From Ziziphus jujuba (Eukaryota; Streptophyta; Magnoliopsida; Rosales; Rhamnaceae), in NCBI RefSeq assembly GCF_031755915.1, contig NC_083384.1, positions 6,502,001 through 6,566,000 of the forward strand: DNA of 64,000 nt, given 5' to 3'. The notes beneath the pieces are model-generated. The model searched no databases. It was not told the DNA's origin and was given only the letters and a program-made list of their open reading frames with translations. Shown piece after piece: positions 1-12,136 of the stretch. Each line of letters opens with the position of its first letter. Positions within the stretch are counted from its first letter, which is position 1. The position numbers and the translations under genes were made by a program.

Positions 1-31
1 TGAGCCGGGAGGGAGGAGAGAGAAGGAGAAG

Positions 32-70
<39 letters not shown>

Positions 71-2814
71 CAACCAGCCAACTACCATTCACCCACTTCT
101 AGCAACCAGAACAATACACGCACCACCCTATCTTGAAGCCCACCTTAAAATCGGCCGGCCAGCCAAAAATCACAGCCAACCGACCACCGACGCACCCGGA
201 TCGAGACTTTTTCCAGCGGCGATGCCGATTACTTCAAACCCAGATTTCTCTCTATTCTGACCTCCGTTTGCCTCACCGTCAGTCCCGTTGAGTCACCCAT
301 TCCCTTATCTACCTTCCCACCAAAAATCACAACCAGTGGCCACCGGACGCGCAGCCGGCGGTGACGGGTTCCAGTGACTATAGTGGCTCGCCAGGAAATC
401 GACTTTCCGACGAGTTTCCAGCTGCACCGCCCATCCTTTCCCACTAATTTTGACCCTATGAACCCAAATCCGAAGTCTTTTTCCTCCAATTCAAGATGGA
501 TTGAGAGAATCGAGGACTTGAATTTCGAGAGTTTTCCGGCGAGATCCCGGCCACCTCGGGTCCGATCTCCGGGAAGTAAGACCAGATTCGTAATCCTCGT
601 TCCATAAACTTCGTTTCGGTAATTACTCACAAATTTTGGTTAACGTTTGTGTTAAACCCCCCGGGTACCGGATATTATTTATCCGAATAAAATATTAATT
701 TATTTCAGTTGTATAATATTGTTGTTTTAGGAGCACATGTGCGTCGTGAAATTGATCCCATGGAGGATCTTGTGTTAATTGCGTGCTCGAGGTGAGTGAC
801 CCACCTTTAAAATTATTTTCGGGTGTTAAATTATATTTATTTTGTGATAATTAAATGTTTGGATTTAATATTTATGTGTTAATTATTTAGCAAAATTATA
901 TTTGAAATTTTGATGGCACAATTTGAATAAATTGAAATGTGTATGTGCATTAAATAACATATGATTTTTGACAGATTATGGAAATTTAGATTTTATGGAA
1001 ATTTGATATTTAAAGGAATTGTGATTTTAATATTAATTGATTTATTGTGGAATTTATTTGTGAGTTTATTTTGATTAATAAAAATGCATTTATATGGATT
1101 TATGAATTTTGGAAATTTTATGGGATTTTAATGAAATTATGCCTATCTTGAATTTTAAGGATATTATTTTAAAAATTATGCTTACGCATCTGAATATTGT
1201 AGATTAGGAAATTGATGCATTTGAAAGTTGATGGATTTATGACGATGATTTATAAAAGAATTGTGGAAAATTTACGGGTTTAATTTGATGGAATAAACCC
1301 GGTAGTATTTATGAGATTTTGAGATTTGAAAATAAATATATTGATTTTATGATTTTTAGATGCACCATACACGTACTAGTGTTTTTATGCATGGATATGA
1401 TTAGCGCGCAGGTGGACGTGGTGAGTGCAGGTAGGTGTAAGTAGCGCATAGGTGATTATGGAATTGTCCTGTGGTTGCCATCAGATGAGGGTAGGCTGCC
1501 CCTCCATGGCCGGGACGCCTGTTTACAGCGGCCCGGTGGGACGCCACACAACCGTATGCCAATTTCTCTCTTTAATCTCCTGTCTGGCGGTGCTTGGGAC
1601 GCTGGGTACCGTTGGCGTCACTGGTATATAGTGGGTGCATCAAGTGGTTTTTGGAACATGATTTTCAAAATAAATTTTTTGAAATTATATTTAAATTAGA
1701 ATGTATTTAATGTTGTTTTTATTATTTAATTTAATTGGAGATTTTAATACAAATTTTAAGGAATTTTATTATGTTTTAATTACCTATTTATATTAATATT
1801 TTAACAATGCATTTTATCTTGATTTTACTATTTACATTAATTTGATGAATTTAAAGAGATCTTACTATGTTCTTACCATTTATTTTAAATAGAGGTTTTA
1901 ATTTGATTTAATCATTCCTTTATTTAATTGTTCAATTAATTCATTTATTCTAATAATTTTAATTATTTCCTGAATTGTCTTAATGTAAGTTTCATTAATA
2001 TTCTTGTATTATTTGTTTATGACATTATCAATCATTTGGTAATTGTTACAAAATTATTTTTATTCTATTTCAATTTATTTCATTATAAATTTGGATTCCT
2101 GAATTATCGTATTTTATTGGAAAACTATTGACTAATTGTTTTCTTTAGTTTTCGGGGCATACAAATAGCGGGTTTTGTTAAACGTTTTAAAAAGAAAACT
2201 TTTCCAACTGAGTGAATCGTGAAGGTTTTGAGGAAAAATATTATTTTTAACTACCTATTATTTATTTACTTATTTCTTATTAATCAATTAACTAAGTTAT
2301 TTACCCTTTTATTATTAGTATTATTGTATAGTAGATTGGGTTACTCACTGAGATGATTAGCATCTCATATTTTTAAATTTCGTTCCCTTAGGTCCAAGTT
2401 AGTTGACGTTGATTGTCCGGGGGCGAACTCGACATCTTAGTTCATTGCCGAAAGTCCAAGAAGCATTTCCTCCATTTTTTTTCTCTCCATCTTGTATTGC
2501 TTCATTTGTCATTGTATTAATTTCATATTTATTTGTATAATGCTCTGTATACTGTATTGGACACATTTTATTAAATATTGCATTAATTCCCTATTATTAT
2601 TTTGGAGTATTGTAAATTTGTGGAAACAAATTGTAGTAAGATAGGAGAAATAAGATGGTGTTTATAGAAGTATGTTTTCAGTGCAGGAAATTTGTGGTAA
2701 GTCCAACCCTTAGGGGAGGTTCTGCCGGATTTTCCATTGAAAGGTCCGGTAGGGTTTTCCTGGGATCAAGGTTTGTCTAGGGTTCCGGTGAGGAATTTTA
2801 GATGGGTCCTGACA
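1..2814 (+). mobile_element. Non-coding LTR-type element, copy A (5' end outside window)
   Basis: This is a long non-coding repeat on the plus strand that ends in GGGTCCTGACA at 2814. It shares its 3' end with copy C (51887-54337), and its middle block around 1425-1650 (CCTCCATGGCCGGGA, then TCTCTCTTTAATCTCC, then GGGACGCTGGGTACC) with copy B on the other strand. No protein domain is present; short reading frames at 229-630, 374-607 and 1475-1699 have no family resemblance. It opens with a (GA)n tract at 42-66. The length and TG...CA ends of the family, taken from copy C, suggest an LTR or a solo LTR of a gypsy-like or LARD-type element. It appears to be nested in copy B: the right flank GCATC falls inside B's sequence. 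The left end and left duplication are not in the window. Confidence 0.6.
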
Positions 2815-5665
2815 GCATCACCCACTTAGTGCCATACTTTTCCAAATACACTTCAAATATCATTTCAACAACATACCAATTCGTAATATAGAAAGAAAAG
2901 GAAAACAACATCACATTAACAATAATAAACAATAACAATCATTTTAATGATGATAGTATTACTGTAACTTGCCCGAGGGCTATCATATTACCATATATGC
3001 CCCAAGACTATCATACTCATTCGAAAGCGATCACCTGTCCAAGGGTTATCACATAACCACACCTGCCCAAGCTATCTCACCTGCCCAAAGGCTACCACTC
3101 GCCCGAGGACTATTATACTTGTCCGATGGCTATCTTTCTTGCCCGTAGGCTGTGATACTTGTCCAAAGGTACCATACGATAATAATAATAATAAATAAAG
3201 GGATCAACAAGTATAAATAATCATAATAAATAATAACAACAATCTCGATAACAATAACAATAATGATTAAATAAATAGTTAAATACAATTAATAGTAATT
3301 AGAAAATAATAATATCGATTAAGAATATTAGTAAGAAATTAAATCATAAATAGATAACATAACATAAATACATAAAATAATATCTTAAAATCCATAGCAT
3401 ATAACGAAATATGCACGCTCGTAACGGAGATACATACGATACCCTCTAACACGCTACGTGATCCATGATTCCAGCTGTTGCCGGTACTCTGCTGCCAATA
3501 CAGACCAGAGTGGTTGCCCATTTGGCCGTCCGATCCCCTGGACTCGTAGGCAATATAGTTATGAGGCTAGCTATACATGGGCCACATTGGTTTGCCACCT
3601 CCGTATGGTATGGTATATACAATATAATATCAAATAATATAACATATAAATATATATATGTATATATAAAAAATACTTGATGCATCATACTATATACCAA
3701 TGGTGTCCGAAGGTACCTAGCGTCCCGAGCACCAACTGATGGGAGATTAAAGAGAGAAACTTGCATACGGTCGCTTCGGCGTCCCGACAGCGCCGCTGCT
3801 TATAACTGTCATCCCGGCCATGGAGGGGGGTGGCTTATGGCCACTATATCAAACATGCTTGCCCTCAGGTCCATAGCAACTCACAGGAGACATTACAACT
3901 TGTAGGCTCATCACACTCCACCTGCACGCTAATCACATCCACAACTACAGAATACCGGTACGTGTATGGGTGCATCTCAAAACTATAAATTTGTAATATT
4001 ATAAAATAATTAATTTTGATAAAATATAGTCGAATTAATATGCTTTATCAAATATATAAAATTTCATGCTTAAATAAATAATTAAATACATAAATAAAAT
4101 TTTGATCACAATAATTTAATATAGTAAATTCCTCAAACATTCAAATCAATTTATACCAAAATTATCATCAAGGCCACATACAATTTCACATATAATTAAA
4201 GATATAGAAATACATTTTATTATATGCCATCCATAGATATCTATGCATATTCACATATCTATATGTTCATACATTTAGATATATATATATATATATATAC
4301 ATGTAAAACCTTTAACAAACAATTTAACAAGCGCAATGTCCACATGCGTATGTATACATACATTTTGGTATGCATAAACAAAGACTTCAACAATACATAT
4401 TTAAACGGATATATATATATATAATGCATGTATTTACCAACATTCCCATACACATGTATATAGAAAAGCACACACACACACATATATATATACAATTTAA
4501 TTTAAATTTCCATTTTTTTTCACATTTAATTTAATAATTTAATCAAAAATAACTTCTGAAATACATATCCACAATTTACAAATAAGATATCAATGTGAAA
4601 CTAAAGATATGGAGAATATAATTCTAACCTTCGATTGGCTTGAAACTACCGGCAGTGGCCAGAAATTTCGTTGGAAGCCGCTGCCAACTTGCCCCTCCAT
4701 TGTACGCCATGAAGGAGCTCGAATTGGAGCAAACGAAGGTCACCATTAGCTTCAAAGGATCCAAATTAAAGGGAAGGGACCGAGAACACAGTCGAAAATG
4801 GTGGGAATCTGGTGACCAGACGGGGTGCTGCCGCCGGCTTCCATGGCTGTTTCTCGGTGCATCAATGGCTTCCCCGGCGATCAGAGCACACTTTGATGAA
4901 GCTCACATGATGGGCTGCCAGGTGGTGTGGTCAGTGCAGCTTGGGTGCGCCGGAACACGGCGAATTCGGCCGGAGAGAGACACGGCTGCCACTTCCACCG
5001 CCCGATCTGGGAGCGTCGCCAACCGACCGACCACCAGATTTGGTAGCCAAGCTCACCGGTGACTGAGCTATGCCGACGGCCGACGCATCTGAGCAGTGGA
5101 TGATCGGAAATGATGAAAGCCGATGGACCCAAAGGAGAGAAGAAAAGAGGAAGAAGGGAAGGAAAGGAAGAAGAAGGAAGAAGGCCCGTGAGCGTATTTT
5201 CCCCACGTGGGGAGAAGAAAAGAAAAAGAAAATAATAGAAAATAAATAAATAAAATAATACTAAAATAATAATATAAATAATAACAAAATAAAATAATAT
5301 AATATTTAATTAATACAACACATGGCAGTTTTCCATCGTGACATGTGGTTCTCTTTAACTATGATACATGGCAAATTTCAAATGGTGACACATGGCGCAA
5401 CTTTAAGGACTCCTTCAAGTATTTTGCTACCCAGTAAAACCAGTATTGGAAAATACAATTACAACTTTACAAACCCATAACTTGCAAACCGCAGCTCCGT
5501 TTTCAACGTGCTACTAGTCTATGGACTCGGGTTGATGCATACTCCGCAATGGTACCTTGGTCAATGCAAAATTCTCTTTGAATAAAAAAGTCAACATTTT
5601 GACCTACTTGGTCAACCCTCAATCAACGTGAAAATTTCTGATGTATTTCAGAACGGGATGTTACA
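2815..5665 (-). mobile_element. Non-coding LTR-type element, copy B, inserted in a P450 exon
   Basis: Read on the minus strand, this begins TGTAACATCCCG at 5665, the same start as copy C (TGTAACACCCCG at 54337). It runs through the block shared with copy A (about 3960-3660) into a degenerate tandem array of CCCGAGGGCTATC-like units (about 2960-3175), and stops at 2815 against copy A. The minus-strand text just before 2815 (GCACTAAGTGGGTGATGC) resembles the point in A and C that precedes the last part of the LTR, so the missing end of B probably lies left of A, outside the window. B interrupts P450 coding sequence exactly at 5665/5666. The frames at 4640-5206 show no recognisable protein and fall in the GC-richer transcribed part of the LTR. 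Confidence 0.6.
2960..3175 (-). repeat. Degenerate tandem repeat inside LTR copy B
   Basis: About nine imperfect units of roughly 20-25 bases built on a core like TTGCCCGAGGGCTATCATA. Copy C has a tandem array at the equivalent place (about 52680-52925), but with a different unit built on CCTCACGGCACCGTGG. Confidence 0.6.
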
Positions 5666-8358
5666 ACTTTCCGAACCTCTTCTTGTGCCTTCTTCATCAC
5701 TCTTGGGTGCCTCACCAACTCTATCATTGTCCACTCTAGAATGGCAGATGTTGTATCTGTTCCTCCTTCAAACATGTCATGTACGTAATAAAATCAAATA
5801 TTATCAGGAGATCGACGTTAGGAGTTAATTTTTATATTAATTTGGAGATATATATAAAAAGAATCTGTGTAATGGAAATTAGTTTATATGCTAAGTAAAA
5901 CTATTAAAACGTATTTTAACATATAATTAGGCCTGCAATTGTATGTTGGGTGACAATCATCATGATAGGTTTGCCGGGTGGGAAGCAATCCAATCCTTAT
6001 TACACGCAGTATACTTTAATTTTTAAAACAGAATAATTAAGGTTTGAAAAATTACATATATTAAATTTGATGAAAAATGGTACTTACCACGAATAGAATC
6101 CACATCTTATTTAGCTATATCTTTTTTATTAGGTTTTAATATAAAAAATCTAATTCACTTTGTGTAGTATAGAGATAGGCTGCTTACTCAATTCATATGC
6201 CCTACATACCTACACTCAAACAAAATTGTGAATTCAAGAAACACAAACAAAAAAATTATGGTCAATGATAAAAAAAAATAATAATAAAAAAAAAATGTGC
6301 ACAGAATGTTAAACTGAAAAAATTTTGCCAAAACAAAATAAAAAGGCACAGGTAAGAGATTTTTCTTTTTTCCTTTTTCCAAACAAACAAATATATCACA
6401 TATATATAAAACAAAGAAATAAAAACAGATATATATATATATATAGACAATTAGCAGAGATCCGTCTAAAGATTGCTATTGTAATGTTTGTGTAATAAAT
6501 AGATTTGAATGATTTGTTTTTAATGGGTTTTAATATGTATAGATGGGACCTTTGAATGGCAAACATTTGAGTCATTTGAGGCTTCATGGGTTTTGACAAA
6601 ATAAGCAATTTTGAAAGAAAAAGAACGTACTTTTTACAACCTTCCTTCTTGTGAATTTTTTTTTTTTTTGAAAATAAAGAAAACTATTGTGAGAAAAACA
6701 TCTCTTTGCATTGTGTGTGGCAAACTTTAGGTATTGAAAGTTCGAAATGAAAGGTTTTGGTGGTGTTTTATCCTCGAATATGAACATTGCAAAATCATCT
6801 GCACCAATAGGGTGAAACTCATCTGAAAATTGTTAAAAAAACAAATTTTAAATAAATTAAGAAAATAATTTCTAAACCCATATGTATAGTATTGAATAGA
6901 TTGTTCGAAGCCTATGTGATACCATAATATTCTTAAGAAGAATTTTACCCCACCGATGCATATGGTTCCGCATGGGTGGGACAAAAATCGTCTTAAATTT
7001 GTTAAAAAAATTCAATTAAATTAAGAAAATAATTTCTAAACCTGTAAGTATAATGTTGAATGGATTGTCAGAGATCTGTATAATAACACCATATCCCTAA
7101 AACGAATTTCACCTTGCCAATAGAGATGATTTTGTAATATTTGTCTTCCAAAATACATCTGATGCTTCAGATTTTGAACACGCCACCACTAATACCTTTC
7201 ACTTTGAACTTTCAATATCTAAGTTTTAACACATACAATGCAAGAAACATTTTTCTCACAATATTTTTCTCCGTTTTTCAAAAAAAAATTCATAAGGAAG
7301 GTTGTAAAAACTAAGACCTTTTTCTTTCGAAATTGCTTATTGCTTATTTTGTCAAAACCCATAAAGCCTCAAATGACTCAAACCTTTGAAATTCAAAGGT
7401 CCCATCAATATATATTAAAACCCATTAAAAACAAGTCATTCAAATATATTTATTACAAAAACGTTACAGAGAAAAAAAAAAAAAAAAGACACAAACCAGC
7501 TAGAACCAAAGCTTTGATACTGTCATCTGTAATGGGCACCTCCAAATCGTCTCGTTGTTGCATCGGAAGCAGAACATCCAAAAAATCTTCCCCACTATTG
7601 CCCGTTGTTGTTTTTGATTCATTATTTTGTAAACGCTCAATGATTATTACGTCGCATATTTTTTTCAAATCATTCAAGTTCTTTCTCCAACCTCTTCTTC
7701 ATCCCAGTCACCGAGTTGATCCGCTTCCACTCGGGTAAAAAATCACCTATGTAAAACCCAGCAATCAAAACATTAGTCTCAGTTAATACATCAAGCAGAT
7801 CACCATTATTCCCGAACGCCATGCGGCATAGTATATCGTTCGCTAACCTGAAGAACACCTTGCTCAAGTTCAGCTTCGACCCGGACTGATTCCGGATCAA
7901 ATCCAACATCTTGTTCACCTCCTCGTCCCTGATGAGCTGGAATGAGTTGACCCCTTTCGAACTCAGTAACTCGGTGATGCAGATTTTGCATGCTTGGCGC
8001 CAGTAGGGACCGTTTGGGGAAAAGGAGACGTCGAAACAACCAAAGGACAGGTACTAAGCTGAGATCAGCTGCGGGCAGGTTGCCAAAACGTGGTCGTGGG
8101 TTTTGAGGACCCGACGAGCGAGTCGAGAGGACGAGACTATGACTGTTGGGACTTGGCCGAGTTGGGGGTGGATGATTGGCCCGAGTTTTTGGGCCAGTTG
8201 GGCTCAGGTTATGTGGGGCTCGTCTGTGAGGAGATGAAGGTGACCGATAATGGGCAAGGCTGTTGGTGAGGGTGGTAACCGACATGGCTGTGACGGTGAG
8301 TGACCTATACTTCTACTCCATTTTTGAAGGTGAAAGATGCAGAAGAGGAAGGAGGCCA

Positions 8359-8389
<31 letters not shown>

Positions 8390-8392
8390 CAC
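5666..8392 (-). pseudogene. Cytochrome P450 (CYP71 clan) pseudogene
   Basis: Minus-strand P450 remains. Exon 1 (about 8392-7495) gives a hydrophobic anchor, the proline-rich hinge LPPSPTALPIIGHLHLL, then the helix C region (FSPNGPYWRQACK) and on to EDFLDVLL and IKALVL. The exon 2 fragment (5778-5666) gives the I-helix DMFEGGTDTTS followed by EWTMIELVRHPRVMKKAQEE. Lesions seen: in-frame TGA at 8204-8206 (after DEPHIT), in-frame TAG at 8054-8056 (before YLSFGCFDVSF), a one-base frameshift near 7675-7690 (RLEKEL to NLNDLKK), and no AG acceptor next to the exon 2 start. LTR copy B cuts exon 2 at 5665, so the ExxR and haem-binding Cys regions are not in the window. The intron carries a foldback element. 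A CYP71-clan assignment is safe; the exact subfamily is not. The gene is non-functional. Confidence 0.88.
6481..7467. mobile_element. Foldback/long-TIR element in the P450 intron
   Basis: Two inverted arms of about 340-360 bp face each other: left about 6481-6820, right about 7107-7467. Matching landmarks include AATGGGTTTTAATAT, GGGACCTTTGAAT, TGACAAAATAAGCAA and the poly-A/poly-T stretch. Between and into the arms lies a direct repeat (about 6834-6945 and 7000-7110, core AATTAAGAAAATAATTTCTAAACC). There is no transposase. The long inverted arms suggest a non-autonomous MULE-like or foldback element. I could not find a clear target-site duplication. Confidence 0.6.
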
Positions 8393-9179
8393 TGAAAGAC
8401 TGGGGGCTAAAATTATCCATTTGTTTAAAACTCTAACTGTCTGGTTCTGCTGTTATGGTCTGTTGGTTTTCTCCCATGATGGTGCAATACTTATACATAG
8501 GAAGCAGCTAGCTGAAGCTAGAAATGGGCAAATTGTCTTTCATTTTTTTGATTTAATGAACAAATAAATAAATTTAGTGGTAAATATTATCAAGTTAGTA
8601 GAAATCTACTCTTTCTCCAAGGCAATGAGGACAATTCGTCTTTTCATTTAAAAATTTTCGTCCAGTTAAACAAGGGGACAACATCCAGACCAATGAAAAA
8701 TAGTACAAGGAGAACAAGCAACGATCACAAAATAAAAAAAAATAAATAAAAAAGACTTGAACATAATTTTTATCTCGATTGCTTATTATACAAAGATTTT
8801 TTTTCTTTTTCTTCTTTTTTTTTTCTTTTTTTATAAATATTATACAAAGACTTAAATATCATTTTTTAAGGTGAAAAGCTTAAACGTCAATTGTTAACTG
8901 TAACCCATCCGTCCATTCTAAAAAACATAAAAAACAAAAAAATGAAACCTGCAACTTACGCAAATATTATTATTATATTTTTTAACAAATCACTTGTTTT
9001 ACAAGTTATTTAAATTTTTTTTAATTTTTATAGTTCAAATTCATACTCTCCTATATATATATATATATATATAAAAGTAAAAATGTTCTATCACTGAAAT
9101 TATTCTCTTGATCACAAGTATTATTATATTATTATTATATTCTATGCTAATCCAATTAGGATGTCTCTTTCTCGTATGA

Positions 9180-9214
<35 letters not shown>

Positions 9215-11033
9215 TTATTTGTTGTTTTGTTCTTTTATTTCTCTTTAATACTTATTTCTAGCTGGCATGTTTGTCTGAAATACAGAATATTATGAAAATC
9301 TTTGCCCAAAAAAATAAAAAATAAAAAAAAAATTTAGTGGTGATATATAGATCGGTAATGTATTTTAAATTTTGATCAAGGGATAAGAGCGTGGAAGTTT
9401 AAAGCACCACCAACTCTGGATAAAATCATAATTTTCACTCAATATCAATTGATTACTTTTTTTTTTTTCTTTCATTGAAGGAAAAAATTTTTTTTTCTAA
9501 ATTTATCAATTCAAAACTATTTGACTTAGTATATTTCTAATCATTTTTAACAATCCTATAAAGGTCTAAACGAGAAATATATAATCTTCGTACTCCCTTT
9601 TATCATTTGCTACTCGCAAAACCACGTTCAGACTCACAGCCTCATATGTATCAATTTTAATAACATGTCGTTCATGAAAAGACATCAGGAAAATAATAGA
9701 AAACTAAGAATTAAAAAAAAAAAAGCTATATTAAAAAAAAGTCATTACATAAAATGTCATTATAAAAAATATAAAAAAAATTTCAAAATCGAAATGTAAT
9801 GCACATCTTAAATTTATCAATCATCAATTTTTTAAATTAAATACAGGATATTTTATCTCAAAATTTATTTTATTTATCTATAATTAAAAAAAGATTTTTG
9901 ATTCTTCAAAGTCTATTGCTTAATTACTCCTAATTTATAGGTCTTTAAAAGACTTCTTTGTTTTTGTTCTTAACTACCTTGTCAGCTGTCAAGTCTTTTC
10001 TTTTCATTTTTTTTTTTTCCTTAAAAGAAATAATGATTCTTATAGAACATATAAAACACACGCCCAATTGTACCAAACAGGGGGGGGAAAAAAAATCTAA
10101 TATATACACGTACATATAAACCTTAGAATTTTTCTTTTTTTTAACAAAAATTACAATATATTCTAAATTAAAGTGGGGGATTTCACCAAAATTTAATCGA
10201 ATTCAGGATCAATGCATATAACACAATTATTCAATCAGTTTGGATTTATTATAATTAAATTCAAATCCAAAATCAATTCATACAACATAATTATTGAACA
10301 TATCATTTTTTTTAGTTGACTTGTTTAATTCAAAATTAATATTTTTAATCAAACATGTCAACCAATCTAACACAATTACGGCTTATTTCAATTATAATTT
10401 TAAATATGATTAACAAATCAAATTTTAATTAATAAAATGCTATTACTAAATACATACTTATTTAAGGTTGTATTTTTAATCTTCATTTTTTATTTAAGAA
10501 GAGATAAATAAAATCATCAAAATAATATTTATTTACTTGAACATATATAATATATTTAATGTATGTATGGATTTATTGGGCACCAAATAGATAACAAATA
10601 TTTATACAAAACCACATTGAAAAATTGAATTGAAAACCAAATGTTTGAAATTTTTTAAGAGAATACAAACTAAAAAAAAAATATAAAAGTGTTTATAATT
10701 TTTTCAGTAAATTATAAAAAAATATTTTTGTCTAGTAAAGAAATAAATGAAGTAAAAAGAAACTTTACTAAATCACATTTGATTTTAAGAATAATTTTTT
10801 TAAGAAATAATTAATATGTATTTTAAAATGTTTGTCCTTTTAAAAATATTTGAAGGGATAAGTACTTTCCCAACTCTATTTTCATGATTTTATGTGGAAA
10901 AAATAATTAACTATTTAAATTTGTTTTAGTATTTATTGCATAAGTGCTTCATAAACTATATATTATAGAATTTTGGATAAAACGTTTGTTAGAAATTAGC
11001 AAATTCACCAATAAAGTGCTGGTCATTGAAGGA
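8393..11033. other. AT-rich intergenic stretch
   Basis: No gene seen. It holds a (GA)n run just inside the P450 start (about 8364-8388), a (TTA)n microsatellite (about 9185-9212), a (TA)n tract near 9053-9074 and many poly-A/T runs. Confidence 0.6.
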
Positions 11034-11038
11034 GGTAC
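11034..11038. repeat. Target-site duplication GGTAC (left)
   Basis: Five bases matching 17225-17229 on the other side of the copia element. Joining the flanks restores a continuous site, GAAGGAGGTACGTAGC. Confidence 0.9.
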
Positions 11039-12074
11039 TGTTGGGGTGAGAGAGGTTATGACCAAGAGCAAGCTAGCTTGAAGTGTTAGCAACAAGCAAG
11101 CTTTTGGTGATGCTCTTGGGAATGGTTGTGTGTGAGTTGTGTTTTTAGGTTTTGGTTATGGTGTTTTCTGGTTTTTAGGGTTCCTAAAGTGTTCTAAGGT
11201 GTTGAAGAAGAGATAAGAAGAAGAGGAACACGTTGGCTTTTGAAAATAAGGCTTAGATGTGTAGCCATTTCATTCATTTTACAATATAAGCTTGAAATTA
11301 CAACTAGTTCACACATGCCAAGCATGTGAGCTTACAAAATGAGTAAAGTATTTGAAATTTAAAAAGTAAAATGGTCAACACCTAACTTTTCATACACAAA
11401 AGAGTCAAAAACCAGCTGCAACATGTCTATTCCAAATATAGTAAAAAGTGGCACATGGTTTGAACTAAGTTCCTATTGTTTAACTAGTTTGGGTAAACAA
11501 CCGAACTAGCTTCACCTACTTAGTTCCCCTTTGTATCTGCTTATAAAACTTGGTTTGAAGCATCCTTGGTCATCAATAAATATTGTTCCAAGAGCTAGGA
11601 AAGTTCTGGAACCAGAGCATGGGCCAAACAGCTCCAAAACTGGCCCATACTCTGCATACTGGGCCCATCAGATACAGCAATCTGTTTGGAATAGAAAATG
11701 GACTTTCCCATGTCATTTTGACCTGAAATTTAAACCATAGTCTTCTATATATGTCTGTAGACATCCCTCAAAATTTCAGCCCAAAACTCCATTTGCAACC
11801 TGAGATATAAGATAAATAGTGAAACTATGTTGCTGGAAATTATGAATCCAGCACCATAGGCATTTCAAGCATAACATTCCTACTCTTTTGTGCATAATCT
11901 TGCCTATAATTTTGCATACATAACTTAGGCACAAAACATTATCAAAATATACCTTGCATCAATTAAAAACATACAAAGAAATATAAACTCATAAAAGGAA
12001 AGGATTTGATACCAAGGTGTGCATGCTAGCCGGTGACATGCACCATCAAGTGGCAAAATTGCCACACGTCAACA
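11039..12074 (-). repeat. Copia 3' LTR
   Basis: 1036 bp, the downstream LTR of the minus-strand element, adjacent to the polypurine tract. Nearly identical to 16189-17224. Confidence 0.93.
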
Positions 12075-12083
12075 CTCCTCCTT
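12075..12083 (-). other. Copia polypurine tract
   Basis: Minus strand AAGGAGGAG directly abutting the 3' LTR, the expected plus-strand DNA primer site. Confidence 0.8.
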
Positions 12084-12136
12084 GGCAATTTTGTATGAGA
12101 CATTGAGAAGTCCTCTCAATATCTCAAATCTCTTCT

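Noticed and set aside
229..630. Open frames on both strands (133 and 77 codons)
   Set aside because: They lie in the GC-rich part of non-coding LTR copy A, overlap each other and show no protein family.
2960..3175. CRISPR-like spaced repeats
   Set aside because: Plant nuclear DNA; the units are degenerate and contiguous with no unique spacers. It is a tandem array in an LTR.
4640..5206. Frames of 140, 83 and 91 codons
   Set aside because: Inside LTR copy B, overlapping on both strands; the composition comes from the GC-rich LTR region.
7238..7738. 166-codon plus-strand frame
   Set aside because: It reads the antisense of the foldback arm and of P450 exon 1.
7806..8285. 159-codon minus-strand frame
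   Set aside because: It is a shifted frame over P450 exon 1; the true frame, with two stops, shows the P450 motifs.
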